Part shown: positions 1-8,905 of the stretch, one piece after another | How positions within the stretch are numbered: position 1 is the first letter of the stretch | Layout of the letters: every line of letters starts with the position of its first letter | Origin: Muribaculaceae bacterium Isolate-037 (Harlan) | GTDB taxonomy: Bacteria > Bacteroidota > Bacteroidia > Bacteroidales > Muribaculaceae | Length of the DNA: 64,000 bases | Assembly: GCA_003762615.1 (NCBI GenBank) | Contig: RIAZ01000023.1 | Coordinates: 26,393-90,392 of the forward strand | Direction of reading: 5' to 3' | The notes under the pieces: generated by a model | What the model was told of the DNA's origin: nothing | What the model saw: only the letters and a program-made list of their open reading frames with translations | Database searches by the model: none | Translations under genes and position numbers: made by a program

Positions 1-1738
1 CGGCTACATATCCGGTCCGATAGTCAAAGACAAGCTCGCTTTCAGTGCCGCCATTCGCCGCTCATGGATTGATGTGGTGGGGCTTCCGGCTCTCGCTATA
101 GCTAACGCCGTGCAGAAGAAAAACGGGAAGAAGACTATTGCCGGATATAATTTCATGGACTTCAACGCGCGTATTGATTGGAAACTTGGAGCCGGCAAAA
201 TATACGCCATAGGATATTACGGCAAGGACTACCTAAAAATCGGAGACAGGAAGTTTGAGGGGACTGCCAACAGTTTTGCTGTCAATCCCGATGGAACTAT
301 AACAGAGACACCTTCAGATGACAATCAGACTCGTTTCTTTGACGAAAATACCAACCGTCTGTCTTGGGGTAACTGGGGTGTCTCGCTAAATGCCGACTAC
401 CGGCTGGGCAACGGATATATCAATGGAGTGGCATACTTCACAAGATATTTCTCCCACTATCGGCAGGAAAGCGAATATCAGACAGACCTTAACGATCCGT
501 CGACCTACGGCTACACCCTTAACGGTACGCGGAACTCAATAGCCGATATCGGGGTCAACATGCGCTACATGCAGCAGTTTGCCAAATTATATCTCCTCAA
601 ATCCGGAGTGGGATATGTGAACCACACATACCATCCGGAAGGGCTGGTGAATGAGTATAAGGATGACGGACGGAGCTGGAGCGACAGCAACGGGAATCCG
701 TCAGTGGCCGGGAACGAGGTCTTCGCCTATGTAGACAATCTTTTTAATTTCGGAGAGCGTGCATCTCTTGATGTCGGGCTCAGGTTCGTAAGCCATTTCA
801 TACAGCACGCCTCTTTCCCACGCATTGAGCCAAGAGCATCTATACGCGTGAATATCACAGATGACTACAGCGTGAAAGCGTCTTATGCCAGAATAAACCA
901 GTTCGTGCAGCAGGTGTCAAGCAACTACATCAATCTGCCTACTGACCTCTGGCAACCGATAGGGAAGGGAATGAAGCCTCTGTCGAGCGACCAGTATTCC
1001 ATAGGGTTTTATGGCAATCTGCCCAAAGGGATGTATTTCTCTCTGGAAGGTTGGTACAAGGATATGCGTAATCTTGTGGAATACCGGGAAGGTATATCCT
1101 CACTGAACCCTAATCTGACATGGGACGAGAAGATAACATCCGGGAAAGGTTGGGCATACGGACTTGACCTGAGTATCTCGAGAGAACTCGGCAAGGTCAC
1201 CGGCACAGTAAGCTACGGCCTGATGTGGAACTGGCGCAAGTTTGATAATCTTAACGGGGGGCTGAAATTTCCGGCTAAATTCGACAACCGCCATAAGATA
1301 AACATCAACGCATCCTACAGACTGAACGACAAGATAGAGTTCAACGCCGGTTGGACTTACATGACCGGCAACCGCCTCACCCTTTCCCTCTACAACTATG
1401 ACGAGCCGGGCGACAATTTTCCGGATGCCCCTACCACAGGAATCGGCTCCTCAGGCATGGACTGGGAACAGGCATCCGGTCTCGACTACTATTCCGGGAG
1501 AAACAACGTGCGTTTCCCGGCATATCACAGGCTCGACATCGGCATGAGCCTGTATAAGGATCTCGGAGGCGGCAGACGTTCTATATGGAATTTCAGCCTG
1601 TACAACGCATACTGCCGCATGAATGCAATGACCATCCGCAAGGATGACTATGTGGATGCCTCACGCCCGAACAGGGCATTCCAAAAGTTCAGCCTTATCC
1701 CAATCGTTCCTTCAGTTTCATACACTTACGAATTTTGA
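1..1738 (+). CDS. TonB-dependent outer-membrane receptor, 3' part (5' end outside window)
   Basis: The open frame runs in from the left edge (first full codon at position 2, reading GYISGPIVKDKLAFSAAIRR), so this is the C-terminal part of a longer gene; the first ATG at 74 is internal. The remaining residues are alternating aromatic beta-strands of a 22-strand barrel and end in SVSYTYEF with a terminal Phe, as outer-membrane barrels do. The family imports large ligands using TonB energy. The downstream DUF4249 lipoprotein starts 5 bases after the stop, a pairing common in Bacteroidota, where the lipoprotein is thought to work with the receptor. The substrate cannot be read from this part; the plug and any carboxypeptidase-like N-terminal domain lie outside. 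Confidence 0.9.
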   Translation, partial: GYISGPIVKDKLAFSAAIRRSWIDVVGLPALAIANAVQKKNGKKTIAGYNFMDFNARIDWKLGAGKIYAIGYYGKDYLKIGDRKFEGTANSFAVNPDGTITETPSDDNQTRFFDENTNRLSWGNWGVSLNADYRLGNGYINGVAYFTRYFSHYRQESEYQTDLNDPSTYGYTLNGTRNSIADIGVNMRYMQQFAKLYLLKSGVGYVNHTYHPEGLVNEYKDDGRSWSDSNGNPSVAGNEVFAYVDNLFNFGERASLDVGLRFVSHFIQHASFPRIEPRASIRVNITDDYSVKASYARINQFVQQVSSNYINLPTDLWQPIGKGMKPLSSDQYSIGFYGNLPKGMYFSLEGWYKDMRNLVEYREGISSLNPNLTWDEKITSGKGWAYGLDLSISRELGKVTGTVSYGLMWNWRKFDNLNGGLKFPAKFDNRHKININASYRLNDKIEFNAGWTYMTGNRLTLSLYNYDEPGDNFPDAPTTGIGSSGMDWEQASGLDYYSGRNNVRFPAYHRLDIGMSLYKDLGGGRRSIWNFSLYNAYCRMNAMTIRKDDYVDASRPNRAFQKFSLIPIVPSVSYTYEF

Positions 1739-1743
1739 TAGCA

Positions 1744-2730
1744 ATGAAGACATCCAAAATAAACATGCTGCTTCCTCTCATGCTCCCCCTGTTCACCACT
1801 TCCTGCTATCAGGATATTGACCTTGATGGATACAGGGAGCAAAACGGGGAGAATCTGCTCACCATAAACTCAATCATCAATCCGGATTCCACAATTTCGG
1901 TGGCTGCCACCCGCACATATTTCTTCTCCGACATCCACAATGAGCGCTCATATATTGAAGATCTTGATATTGAGCTATATCTTAACGGTAAATCAGTAGG
2001 AGAAATGACATTTGACAAGACCTCGTACATGTATATCTCAGATATAAAACCGGCTGAGTGTGACAATGTAGAGATACGCACTTCCTACAAAGATTCTCTC
2101 GTATCTGCCGCTGATATCGTTCCCAAGAAAGTGGGGATAGAATCTGTATCGGTCTCACGCCAGGGGCCGCTGTCGATATATACTGACCGTGACTATGTTT
2201 TCACCTACAACATAACGTTCACGGATCCTGTGGGGGAGGATAATTTCTATTTCCTGCAGTATGATGCTTCCGACTGGCGTAAGGGTGTTGGGATGGGTGA
2301 GCGTGATTTTACTTATGAATATGTGTTCCAACAGCTGGCGCGTCATATCAACGCCAATGTCCCCGGTTGGGAGCCGTATTCTCCTGATGGATTGCCTTTC
2401 TCAGACCATGGAATCGAAGGGAAGAAACATACTCTTATGGTGAAGGAAATAGTGCAGGGAGGTAACGGAAGAGATCTCACGTCATATTCGGAGATGAATC
2501 GCAGGTTCAAGCTCTTCTCGATCTCGCGAGACTATTATAATTATCTTCTGAGCGTCATATACAATGATTCTGAATCAGAAGGTCTACATGGAGGAATGAT
2601 TGATCTCGGAATCACAGAACCGATAAAATACTTCTCCAATATAAATGGGGGAATTGGTATCGTTGCAGCATATACTCTTGATGAGACAGAAGTTGATGTG
2701 ATGAATATAGTCGGCAGATTCCCTAAATAA
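1744..2730 (+). CDS. DUF4249 family lipoprotein
   Basis: A 328-residue protein with a type II signal peptide (MKTSKINMLLPLMLPLFTTSC), acylated at the Cys after LFTTS. ATG at 1744 is preferred over an upstream TTG at 1735 that overlaps the receptor stop, because the ATG gives a standard signal peptide. The ENLLTINSIINPDSTISVAATRT start of the mature protein matches DUF4249, Bacteroidota proteins encoded next to TonB-dependent receptors. Co-transcription with the receptor is inferred from the 5-base gap. It is probably a surface or periplasm-facing partner of the receptor; the molecular role is not established. Confidence 0.85.
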   Translation: MKTSKINMLLPLMLPLFTTSCYQDIDLDGYREQNGENLLTINSIINPDSTISVAATRTYFFSDIHNERSYIEDLDIELYLNGKSVGEMTFDKTSYMYISDIKPAECDNVEIRTSYKDSLVSAADIVPKKVGIESVSVSRQGPLSIYTDRDYVFTYNITFTDPVGEDNFYFLQYDASDWRKGVGMGERDFTYEYVFQQLARHINANVPGWEPYSPDGLPFSDHGIEGKKHTLMVKEIVQGGNGRDLTSYSEMNRRFKLFSISRDYYNYLLSVIYNDSESEGLHGGMIDLGITEPIKYFSNINGGIGIVAAYTLDETEVDVMNIVGRFPK

Positions 2731-2771
2731 ACATCCCATAAACGGCCAGTTGCTTATAGGTAAAATTAATA

Positions 2772-2817
2772 AATTTACCACTTTCGTCTAAATTTACCAC
2801 CATATAAGTGGTAAATT
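2772..2817. other. 12-bp inverted repeat after the receptor/DUF4249 genes
   Basis: AATTTACCACTT at 2772-2783 pairs with AAGTGGTAAATT at 2806-2817, and another copy of AATTTACCAC lies between them at about 2791. It could be a weak terminator or an operator-like site. There is no clear U-tract, so its role is unassigned. Confidence 0.4.
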
Positions 2818-2892
2818 CTTGAACATAATACTTAACCTATATGTATTTTTGTGATTGAGTCTTGCTCACATCCCTTAGTTTCTTGTTCTCAC

Positions 2893-2952
2893 AAAATCGA
2901 ATTATAGCCAAAAGTGGGTTATTTTTGCTACTTTTGGCTATAATTCGATTTT
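2893..2952. repeat. Palindrome A, left of the lone ATPase
   Basis: Perfect 23-bp inverted arms (2893-2915 and 2930-2952) around a 14-base loop; the core is GAATTATAGCCAAAAGT. A near-identical palindrome follows the ATPase gene at 4466-4523. The right arm overlaps the -33 element of the ATPase promoter, so a protein or structure at the palindrome could control that gene. Confidence 0.85.
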
Positions 2953-2966
2953 ATTTTGTATCTTTG
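2933..2966 (+). promoter_or_regulatory. Bacteroidota-type promoter of the lone ATPase
   Basis: A -33 TTTG at 2933-2936, a 22-base spacer and a -7 TATCTTTG at 2959-2966 fit the Bacteroidota primary-sigma consensus. The ATG follows 15 bases after the -7 box, so the leader is very short. The -33 box sits inside the right arm of palindrome A. Confidence 0.65.
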
Positions 2967-2981
2967 TAAAAACTAAAAGCT

Positions 2982-4403
2982 ATGATAATAGGCAGAAAAG
3001 AAGAGATAGCTAAGCTCAAGAAAGCATATAACTCTGACCATTCGGAGTTTGTAGCGGTATATGGGCGACGTAGAATCGGCAAAACATACCTGATAAGGGA
3101 AACATTTGAAGGCAAATTCACATTCCAATACAGTGGAATATTCAAGGTAAGTAATCAGGAACAACTTGAAGTCTTTTACAAAAGCCTTCTTGAACAGGGC
3201 TTGGATCCAACAGAAAAACCACCTAAGAGTTGGTTTGATGCCTTCTTTCTGTTGGAGCATCTGATAAAGAAGTCGGATGAACAACGCAAGGTAATATTCA
3301 TTGATGAGCTTCCTTGGATGGATGCCCGTAATTCCCGGTTCATTCCTGCCTTTGAACATTTCTGGAATGGATGGGCTTCTGCCAGAAAAGATATACTACT
3401 TATAATCTGCGGCAGTGCTACATCATGGATAATAAACAAGATATTCCGCAATAAGGGAGGACTATATAACCGGGTGACATTCAGAATAAAGCTCCAGCAA
3501 TTCTCTCTTAATGAATGTGAGGAACTTGTTAACTATTTGAAATTGCCTCTCAATCGTAATATGATTGTTGAGGGTTATATGGTCATGGGAGGAGTGCCGT
3601 ATTACTGGGCTAAGCTGGAGGCAAGAATGAGTATGGTAAAGAATATAAACAATCTTTTCCTTAAAGAAGATGGAGAGTTACGTAGCGAGTTCGATTATAT
3701 TTATTCCTCCATGTTCAACAGCCCGGATAAATATATCGCTGTCGTGGAAGCACTTTCCGATAAAAAATCAGGATTGACCCGAGATGAGATCATAACGAAA
3801 GGAAAACTTGAAAGTAATGGTCAGCTCAGTCGTGTATTGGAAGATCTTATTGAATGTGGCTTTATTCGTAAATATTGCCATACCGACAAACTTCTGAAGG
3901 ATGCCTTGTACCAACTAATAGACTGCTATACATTATTCTATTATCAATTTGTAAAAAAGTCACACGGGATTGATGAAGAATATTGGGTAAGGTCAATGAA
4001 AACTCCCACGTATAGCACATGGTGTGGTCTTGCCTTTGAAAGAGTGTGTCTTCTGCATACCAGACAAATCAAATCCGCCATCGGAATTTCCGGCATATCG
4101 GCAAGTCTGTTCTCATGGCATGTCAAGAAGAACCATGAGCATCCCGGTGCTCAGATAGACCTTATAATAGACAGAGCCGACAATGTAATCAACATTTGTG
4201 AAATCAAATATGCCCCGGCTGGATATAGATTGACTGACAGTGAACTGAAAAAGATTCACAACAGGTTAAGTATATTCAATCTCTACATTCCACGTAACAA
4301 AGTCGCACAACCCATCCTCATCACATCAAACGGCGTTATAGAGAACAACAATTCCTTTGAGATTCCCATTCAGGTAACGGCAGACCAACTGTTTTTCCCA
4401 TGA
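2982..4403 (+). CDS. AAA-type ATPase with C-terminal DUF234/nuclease-like domain
   Basis: A 473-residue protein. Walker A GRRRIGKT is at residues 28-35, Walker B KVIFIDELPWMD around 103-114, and a sensor-like LLIICGSATSW follows near 135. A winged-helix stretch (LTRDEIITKG...SRVLEDLIECGFI) precedes a C-terminal DUF234 region with QIDLII...ICEIKYA, the D...ExK pattern of PD-(D/E)xK folds. This is the ATP-binding/DUF234 family common in Bacteroidota and archaea, whose cellular role is poorly known; links to mobile DNA or defence are proposed only by analogy. The gene stands alone, is more AT-rich than its neighbours, and sits between two matching palindromes, which suggests an acquired unit. 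Confidence 0.88.
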   Translation: MIIGRKEEIAKLKKAYNSDHSEFVAVYGRRRIGKTYLIRETFEGKFTFQYSGIFKVSNQEQLEVFYKSLLEQGLDPTEKPPKSWFDAFFLLEHLIKKSDEQRKVIFIDELPWMDARNSRFIPAFEHFWNGWASARKDILLIICGSATSWIINKIFRNKGGLYNRVTFRIKLQQFSLNECEELVNYLKLPLNRNMIVEGYMVMGGVPYYWAKLEARMSMVKNINNLFLKEDGELRSEFDYIYSSMFNSPDKYIAVVEALSDKKSGLTRDEIITKGKLESNGQLSRVLEDLIECGFIRKYCHTDKLLKDALYQLIDCYTLFYYQFVKKSHGIDEEYWVRSMKTPTYSTWCGLAFERVCLLHTRQIKSAIGISGISASLFSWHVKKNHEHPGAQIDLIIDRADNVINICEIKYAPAGYRLTDSELKKIHNRLSIFNLYIPRNKVAQPILITSNGVIENNNSFEIPIQVTADQLFFP

Positions 4404-4465
4404 CCATAGGCTACGTATGAATACCGACTTACCGGACTAACGTCTCTTAGTTCATAGTCCTCATA

Positions 4466-4523
4466 AAATTGAATTATAGCCAAAAGTGGCAAAAATAACC
4501 CACTTTTGGCTATAATTCAATTT
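4466..4523. repeat. Palindrome B, right of the lone ATPase
   Basis: Perfect 23-bp arms (4466-4488 and 4501-4523), nearly the same as palindrome A apart from a C/T change. The outer flanks (CTTAGTT...CTCA, and GTATCTT on the right) also match those of A in direct orientation, but the loop reads as the reverse complement of A's loop. The two are therefore direct copies with an inverted loop, or inverted copies of a symmetric element. Confidence 0.85.
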
Positions 4524-4626
4524 CCTCATGTATCTTAGTTTTACGATGTAAATGTATAAAAGGTATATAATATAACAGGACGACGTGAAATGTTTGGATT
4601 ATAGTCTATATTCATAGAATTACAAT

Positions 4627-4678
4627 AATCCCCATTTCCATAAGCAGTATAAAATTGCCAATTATGGAAATGGGGATT
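4627..4678. terminator. 17-bp perfect hairpin
   Basis: AATCCCCATTTCCATAA (4627-4643) pairs perfectly with 4662-4678. It lies between the converging ATPase and peptidase genes, so it probably ends transcription from one or both sides. No strong T-run follows on the plus strand. Confidence 0.55.
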
Positions 4679-4682
4679 AATT

Positions 4683-4822
4683 ACTGAAGTTTCGCAAGCT
4701 GCACTTCAGTGGTTTAAAGTTTATAGTTTAAGGTTTAAGATTCACGAAAATCCACGAATCTTTTCATTATACAAAATTTAATGATCATAAACCATAAACA
4801 TTAAACCTTAAATTAATTATAA
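4683..4822 (+). repeat. Intergenic palindromic repeat, copy 1
   Basis: It opens with a short hairpin (ACTGAAGT at 4683-4690 with ACTTCAGT at 4703-4710), then an AT-rich run of TTTAAAGTTTATAGTTTAAG type, then a small palindrome (AAGATTC...GAATCTT), then CATAAAC-type repeats. About 140 bp are nearly identical to 16583-16724 and, reversed, to 35140-35313. It lies between converging genes. Confidence 0.85.
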
Positions 4823-4851
4823 TAGAGGTCACAAAGGGCGTGTCACCATCC

Positions 4852-7311
4852 TCACTGCAGGGGAGTCGGGGGATAGAGGGCATCCCACCAGGAGGGGTCG
4901 TCTTTCAGATAGCGGGAGAACCATGCGAAGATGGTGTCCTGCCATTTGATGCGTTTTGCGTAGTCGGTGATGTGATGGTCCTGATCTGACACGGCAACGA
5001 AGGCTGTCGGACGTCCGAGTAGCTTCAGTGCAGTGAACATCTGTATGCTCTCCCCTACCGGCACGTTGTTGTCGGCATCTCCATGCAAGAAGAGAAGCGG
5101 GGTATGAATCTTGTCGGCATTGTAGAGCGGACTCTGTTTGACGTAGAGATCCTGATGACTCCATGGGTAGGAATTTGCCATCGACACCTCACTGTAGGAA
5201 TAGCCCCAATACCCTTCACCCCAGTAGCTTGTATGGTCGCTGATACCGGCATGGGATATGGCGGCAGCAAAGATGTCGGTGACGGTCTGTAGATACTGCG
5301 TCATGAAACCACCGTAGGAGGCACCTATACATCCGATTTTCTTCGGGTCGACGTAAGGATGCTCCTCGCAGAATTTCTTTGTACCTTCGATTATATCCTG
5401 AGCCACACCCTCTCCGGCTGTGTTGACATGGCGGGAAGAGAACTCCTGACCGAAACCTGTGGCACCACTCGGCTGTATCACGTAGACCACATAACCCTGA
5501 GCGGCGTAGGCATTGTGGGGGTAACGACTCTCGAAGCTGCGGCTTGTGGGGCTGCATCCTCCGTAGTAGTTCACGATCATAGGATACTTCTTCGACGGGT
5601 CAAAATCCGGCGGCAGGAAGAAGCGTCCGCAGATTGTGTCGCCACGGGAGTTTACAAAATCCCATGCCTGGCACTCTCCCAACTTCACATCGGCAAGCAT
5701 CTCCTCCTTGGGAGTAGCAAGTTTTGTGGAGCGCAAAGTCTTCGTGTCAAGCAGATAGAGCGATTTTGGAGATGATGCGCTTTCACCATACCACACCATG
5801 TTGCGTCCGGCATCCGGGAGATCAAACGCTGTGATATTCTCTTCGGGAAGGTCGATTAGGGTGAATTTCCCATTGTTGGGGTTCAGTCTGAACATATTTA
5901 CCCTATCGCGGTCTTCGGCAGTAAGATATACCATTCCGTCGGCACTGCTCCATTTGAAATCATTTACGCTGGGGTTGAAATCACGTGTCAGCGGAGTGAC
6001 ATTCTTAGAGGCAATGTCAATCATGAATAGTTGGTTGTCAGTCATGCTAGGAGTGCGTCCTTCCGGCACATTCTTGCCGATTCCGCCGAGTGCTTCCGGA
6101 GTGCCCATAAGAATCACTTTGGAGCCGTCGGGGGAGAATTTACCGCCGGCGATGAAGCCATCCTCTTTCACCAAAGTATCTACTTTAAGCGTAGTCAGAT
6201 CAATGCAATAGAGAGATGAGAGAGTTGTAGGGCGTTTTTCAAGCCTGCTTCGGGAGGAGGATACGAGCAGTTTTCGGGAGTCGGATGAGATATCGTTAAG
6301 ATAGACGTTTCTGTTACCGAATGTAAGGGGAGATACGATTCCGGTTGCAATATCCATAATGGAGAGCGACGTTCTGTTTCTCCAACCGGGTTGGCGGTCT
6401 TCCGGCTGTATCACCTCATATACACCATCCGATTCAGTCCTACCCTCTTGATAAGTTGTTATAATCAGAGATTTCTCATCGGGGGTAAGCATATAGCCGT
6501 AGTTCTGTGGAATAGATGCGACGATTATGGATTCAGCACCGGTGGCGGCATCGACTGCCACGAGTTCATTACCATCGACTGTGGCACATTCGAAATAATA
6601 TCTGGAACCGTTTGGCATCCAGTTGAAATATCCCTGACGTTCGGCTACGGTCTGCCCATCTGATAGGCGTGTTATCTTGTTTGTGCGTGTTGAGGAACCG
6701 CCTCGGCGGGTAGTGGTATAGGAGGTAAGTAGGAATTTACCGTCGGGCGATATTTCACTTCGGGATATGGCAGTTCCGTGCAGTACATCCTCCAGGTGGA
6801 AGCGTCGCTTACCATCGTTGCGCAGGGAGAATCCGGCGTTATTCTCAGATTTAAGATATACGGATAGGGAATCCGTATCCTGATCAGGAGCAGAGAGGTA
6901 TCTGAGCACTATATTATGCGATCCGGGACGCAGATGCAACGAAGATCCGTTGATTTTCTCTCCATCCAGATAAGCGGCATAATTCTTCATCCCCTTTACC
7001 TCCAGTTCGGGAATCGCGTATGAGGTGTTCTCAAAATCAAATGCAAGCATGTGTATGGCATTTGATGAATGGGAAGGCGCGAACGCATCCTCCATTGCTG
7101 ATGATGCCAATCCCTTGACAGATAAGCGATCGGGAGCCTTGAACAGAGAAGACTGCTCAAAGGTCTTACCGTTGACGTCGACAGAATCCACCATTATCGG
7201 AGATGCCACCGTGAACGGTCCGAAATAGTTGAATTTAGAGATCCGTAAATCCTCGGCTTGTACGCCGCAGATGGCACAAGCGAGCAATCCGGTCATAAGA
7301 AATCTATTCAT
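4852..7311 (-). CDS. S9 family dipeptidyl peptidase (DPP IV/prolyl oligopeptidase-like)
   Basis: An 819-residue secreted serine peptidase. A signal peptide (MNRFLMTGLLACAICGVQA) leads into a beta-propeller region (repeats such as SPDGKFLL, SPDGSKVIL), then the alpha/beta-hydrolase domain. The nucleophile is S665 in GASYGG, the acid D747 in HGDADNNVPV, and the base H779 or H780 in DQDHHITDY. The family cuts dipeptides or short peptides at Pro/Ala sites; in Bacteroidales such enzymes work in the periplasm on imported peptides. The length fits the family. Monocistronic, with its own promoter 27 bases upstream. Confidence 0.9.
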   Translation of the reverse strand: MNRFLMTGLLACAICGVQAEDLRISKFNYFGPFTVASPIMVDSVDVNGKTFEQSSLFKAPDRLSVKGLASSAMEDAFAPSHSSNAIHMLAFDFENTSYAIPELEVKGMKNYAAYLDGEKINGSSLHLRPGSHNIVLRYLSAPDQDTDSLSVYLKSENNAGFSLRNDGKRRFHLEDVLHGTAISRSEISPDGKFLLTSYTTTRRGGSSTRTNKITRLSDGQTVAERQGYFNWMPNGSRYYFECATVDGNELVAVDAATGAESIIVASIPQNYGYMLTPDEKSLIITTYQEGRTESDGVYEVIQPEDRQPGWRNRTSLSIMDIATGIVSPLTFGNRNVYLNDISSDSRKLLVSSSRSRLEKRPTTLSSLYCIDLTTLKVDTLVKEDGFIAGGKFSPDGSKVILMGTPEALGGIGKNVPEGRTPSMTDNQLFMIDIASKNVTPLTRDFNPSVNDFKWSSADGMVYLTAEDRDRVNMFRLNPNNGKFTLIDLPEENITAFDLPDAGRNMVWYGESASSPKSLYLLDTKTLRSTKLATPKEEMLADVKLGECQAWDFVNSRGDTICGRFFLPPDFDPSKKYPMIVNYYGGCSPTSRSFESRYPHNAYAAQGYVVYVIQPSGATGFGQEFSSRHVNTAGEGVAQDIIEGTKKFCEEHPYVDPKKIGCIGASYGGFMTQYLQTVTDIFAAAISHAGISDHTSYWGEGYWGYSYSEVSMANSYPWSHQDLYVKQSPLYNADKIHTPLLFLHGDADNNVPVGESIQMFTALKLLGRPTAFVAVSDQDHHITDYAKRIKWQDTIFAWFSRYLKDDPSWWDALYPPTPLQ

Positions 7312-7337
7312 AGACGAAGGTTGGTTGGTTAAAGTGA

Positions 7338-7345
7338 CAAAGATA
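7338..7345 (-). promoter_or_regulatory. -7 box TATCTTTG of the S9 peptidase gene
   Basis: On the minus strand TATCTTTG lies about 27 bases before the start codon. A TTTCG about 20 bases further upstream is a weak -33 candidate. The element matches the Bacteroidota TAnnTTTG consensus. Confidence 0.6.
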
Positions 7346-7489
7346 CAAAAAAACTCCGGTTGTCACGAAATGAAAACAGATACAATTTTTAATAAAAAAG
7401 GGAATTAGTCGCAGGATTTAATAATTATTAGGTATAGGAGAGGATTTTTTTACCAATTAATGTGTATTTCAAGAATTTTTTATCGGCAG

Positions 7490-7497
7490 TAATTTTG
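7490..7497 (+). promoter_or_regulatory. -7 box TAATTTTG of the haem/porin operon
   Basis: TAATTTTG lies 21 bases before the ATG at 7519, with a weak TTTC -33 candidate at 7467-7470 (19-base spacer). It is the only promoter-like element seen before the seven-gene run ending at 16580. No obvious Fur-type palindrome was recognised by eye. Confidence 0.55.
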
Positions 7498-7518
7498 CAG
7501 CGTCAAATACATCATGAA

Positions 7519-8838
7519 ATGAAGATCAAGCACAAGAGATTATTACACATCGTTTTCGTGTTGGCAATACTTGCCATTACACCAGCCCTATGTGCTCAGG
7601 AATTGGCAGACACGGCAGGCTACGGGAAATTCCGGTTCGGCAGTTATGGAGAGGCTGTCGCCTCGTTCAAGGATTATGGTATCAACCGGTTTCAGAAGGA
7701 TGGATCCACTAAAGAACACCGCAACACGATAGCGGTGCCGCGATTCACGATAGGATTTGATTATAAGTTCAATCCCAAGTGGATTTTAGGAGCGGAGATA
7801 GAGTTTGAGGCAGGAGGCACAGGCACAGCTGTGGAACTTGAGAACAACGAGAACGGAGAGTATGAGACGGAGATAGAGAAGGGTGGCGAAGTGGCTCTCG
7901 AGCAGCTTCACATCACGCGTCTGATTATCCCGGAATTTAATGTCCGTGTTGGGCATCAGGTGGTGCCTGTAGGACTGACCAACGCACATCATGAGCCGAT
8001 AAATTTCTTCGGGACAATACGTCCGGAGAGCCAGACTGTAATTATGCCGTCGACGTGGCATGAGACCGGTCTGACGATATTCGGCACTTTCGGGAGCGGC
8101 TACGGAGTGTTTGATTATGAGGCTATGGTTGTGGCGGGATTGAATGCCAACGGCTTTGACCGCGACACATGGGTGGCGTCAGGCAAACAGGGATTTTTTG
8201 AGACAGATAACTTCACCTCACCGGCTTACGTGGCGCGTCTTGACTGGCGTGGGGTGCCGGGACTGAGAACCGGAGTTTCATTCTATTATTGCCGAGACAC
8301 GGGAGCAAATTCCGACAAACCGCAGACTTATTCCTCCTATGGCAGGATTCCGCTGCAGATATTCACGTGGGATGCACAATACCGCAACAAATTCCTTACT
8401 GCACGCGCCGATCTCACTTACGGTCATCTCGGAAATTCACGCGCCGTCAATGAGCGCAATAACAGGCTACCCAATGCCTCTCCCTACAGCCGTCTCACGC
8501 CTGTAGCCAAGAATGCACTCAGCTATGGGGCGGAGATAGGTTTTAATTTCGGAAATGTGTTTGGCATACGTAATTGCCCTACTTTCACCCCCTTTGCCCG
8601 CTATGAATATTTCAATCCCCAGAAATCGGTAGCAAAGCCATACGCAGCCGATAAGCGTCTGGAGGTAAGCAAATGGATAGTGGGTCTCAACTGGTTTGCA
8701 TTGCCGAATCTGGTGGTGAAGGCTGATTATTCCATGCGTCAGATTGGCACGCAGAAGGTGTTTGGAAAGGGGAGCTACAATAGTGAGAATGAATTCTCGA
8801 TCGGCATTGCCTATATAGGATGGTTCTTCAAGAGATGA
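7519..8838 (+). CDS. Outer-membrane porin-like beta-barrel, first gene of haem operon
   Basis: A 439-residue protein starting at MKIKHKRLL, chosen because it begins directly with a signal peptide (to ALCAQ) and lies downstream of the promoter; an in-frame ATG at 7462 would lie upstream of the -7 box. The mature part is alternating beta-strand throughout (FRFGSYGEAVASF, FTIGFDYKFNPKWILGAEIEFEAGGTG, NVRVGHQVVPVGLTN) and ends in FSIGIAYIGWFFKR, as in OprO/P- or DcaP-like porins. It probably gives the operon its outer-membrane pore. The substrate is unknown; the neighbouring imelysin and haem proteins hint at a metal or small redox-active compound (inference). Confidence 0.8.
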   Translation: MKIKHKRLLHIVFVLAILAITPALCAQELADTAGYGKFRFGSYGEAVASFKDYGINRFQKDGSTKEHRNTIAVPRFTIGFDYKFNPKWILGAEIEFEAGGTGTAVELENNENGEYETEIEKGGEVALEQLHITRLIIPEFNVRVGHQVVPVGLTNAHHEPINFFGTIRPESQTVIMPSTWHETGLTIFGTFGSGYGVFDYEAMVVAGLNANGFDRDTWVASGKQGFFETDNFTSPAYVARLDWRGVPGLRTGVSFYYCRDTGANSDKPQTYSSYGRIPLQIFTWDAQYRNKFLTARADLTYGHLGNSRAVNERNNRLPNASPYSRLTPVAKNALSYGAEIGFNFGNVFGIRNCPTFTPFARYEYFNPQKSVAKPYAADKRLEVSKWIVGLNWFALPNLVVKADYSMRQIGTQKVFGKGSYNSENEFSIGIAYIGWFFKR

Positions 8839-8905
8839 GAGATTATACCGGATATGGTAATGCGTTGATATCTAATTATAAATATAAATAAAAACTGATA
8901 TAATT

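Noticed and set aside
2893..2952. Palindrome A as an invertible promoter switch
   Set aside because: It is a single compact palindrome with a 14-base loop; inversion of the loop would not turn the promoter, and no invertase is adjacent.
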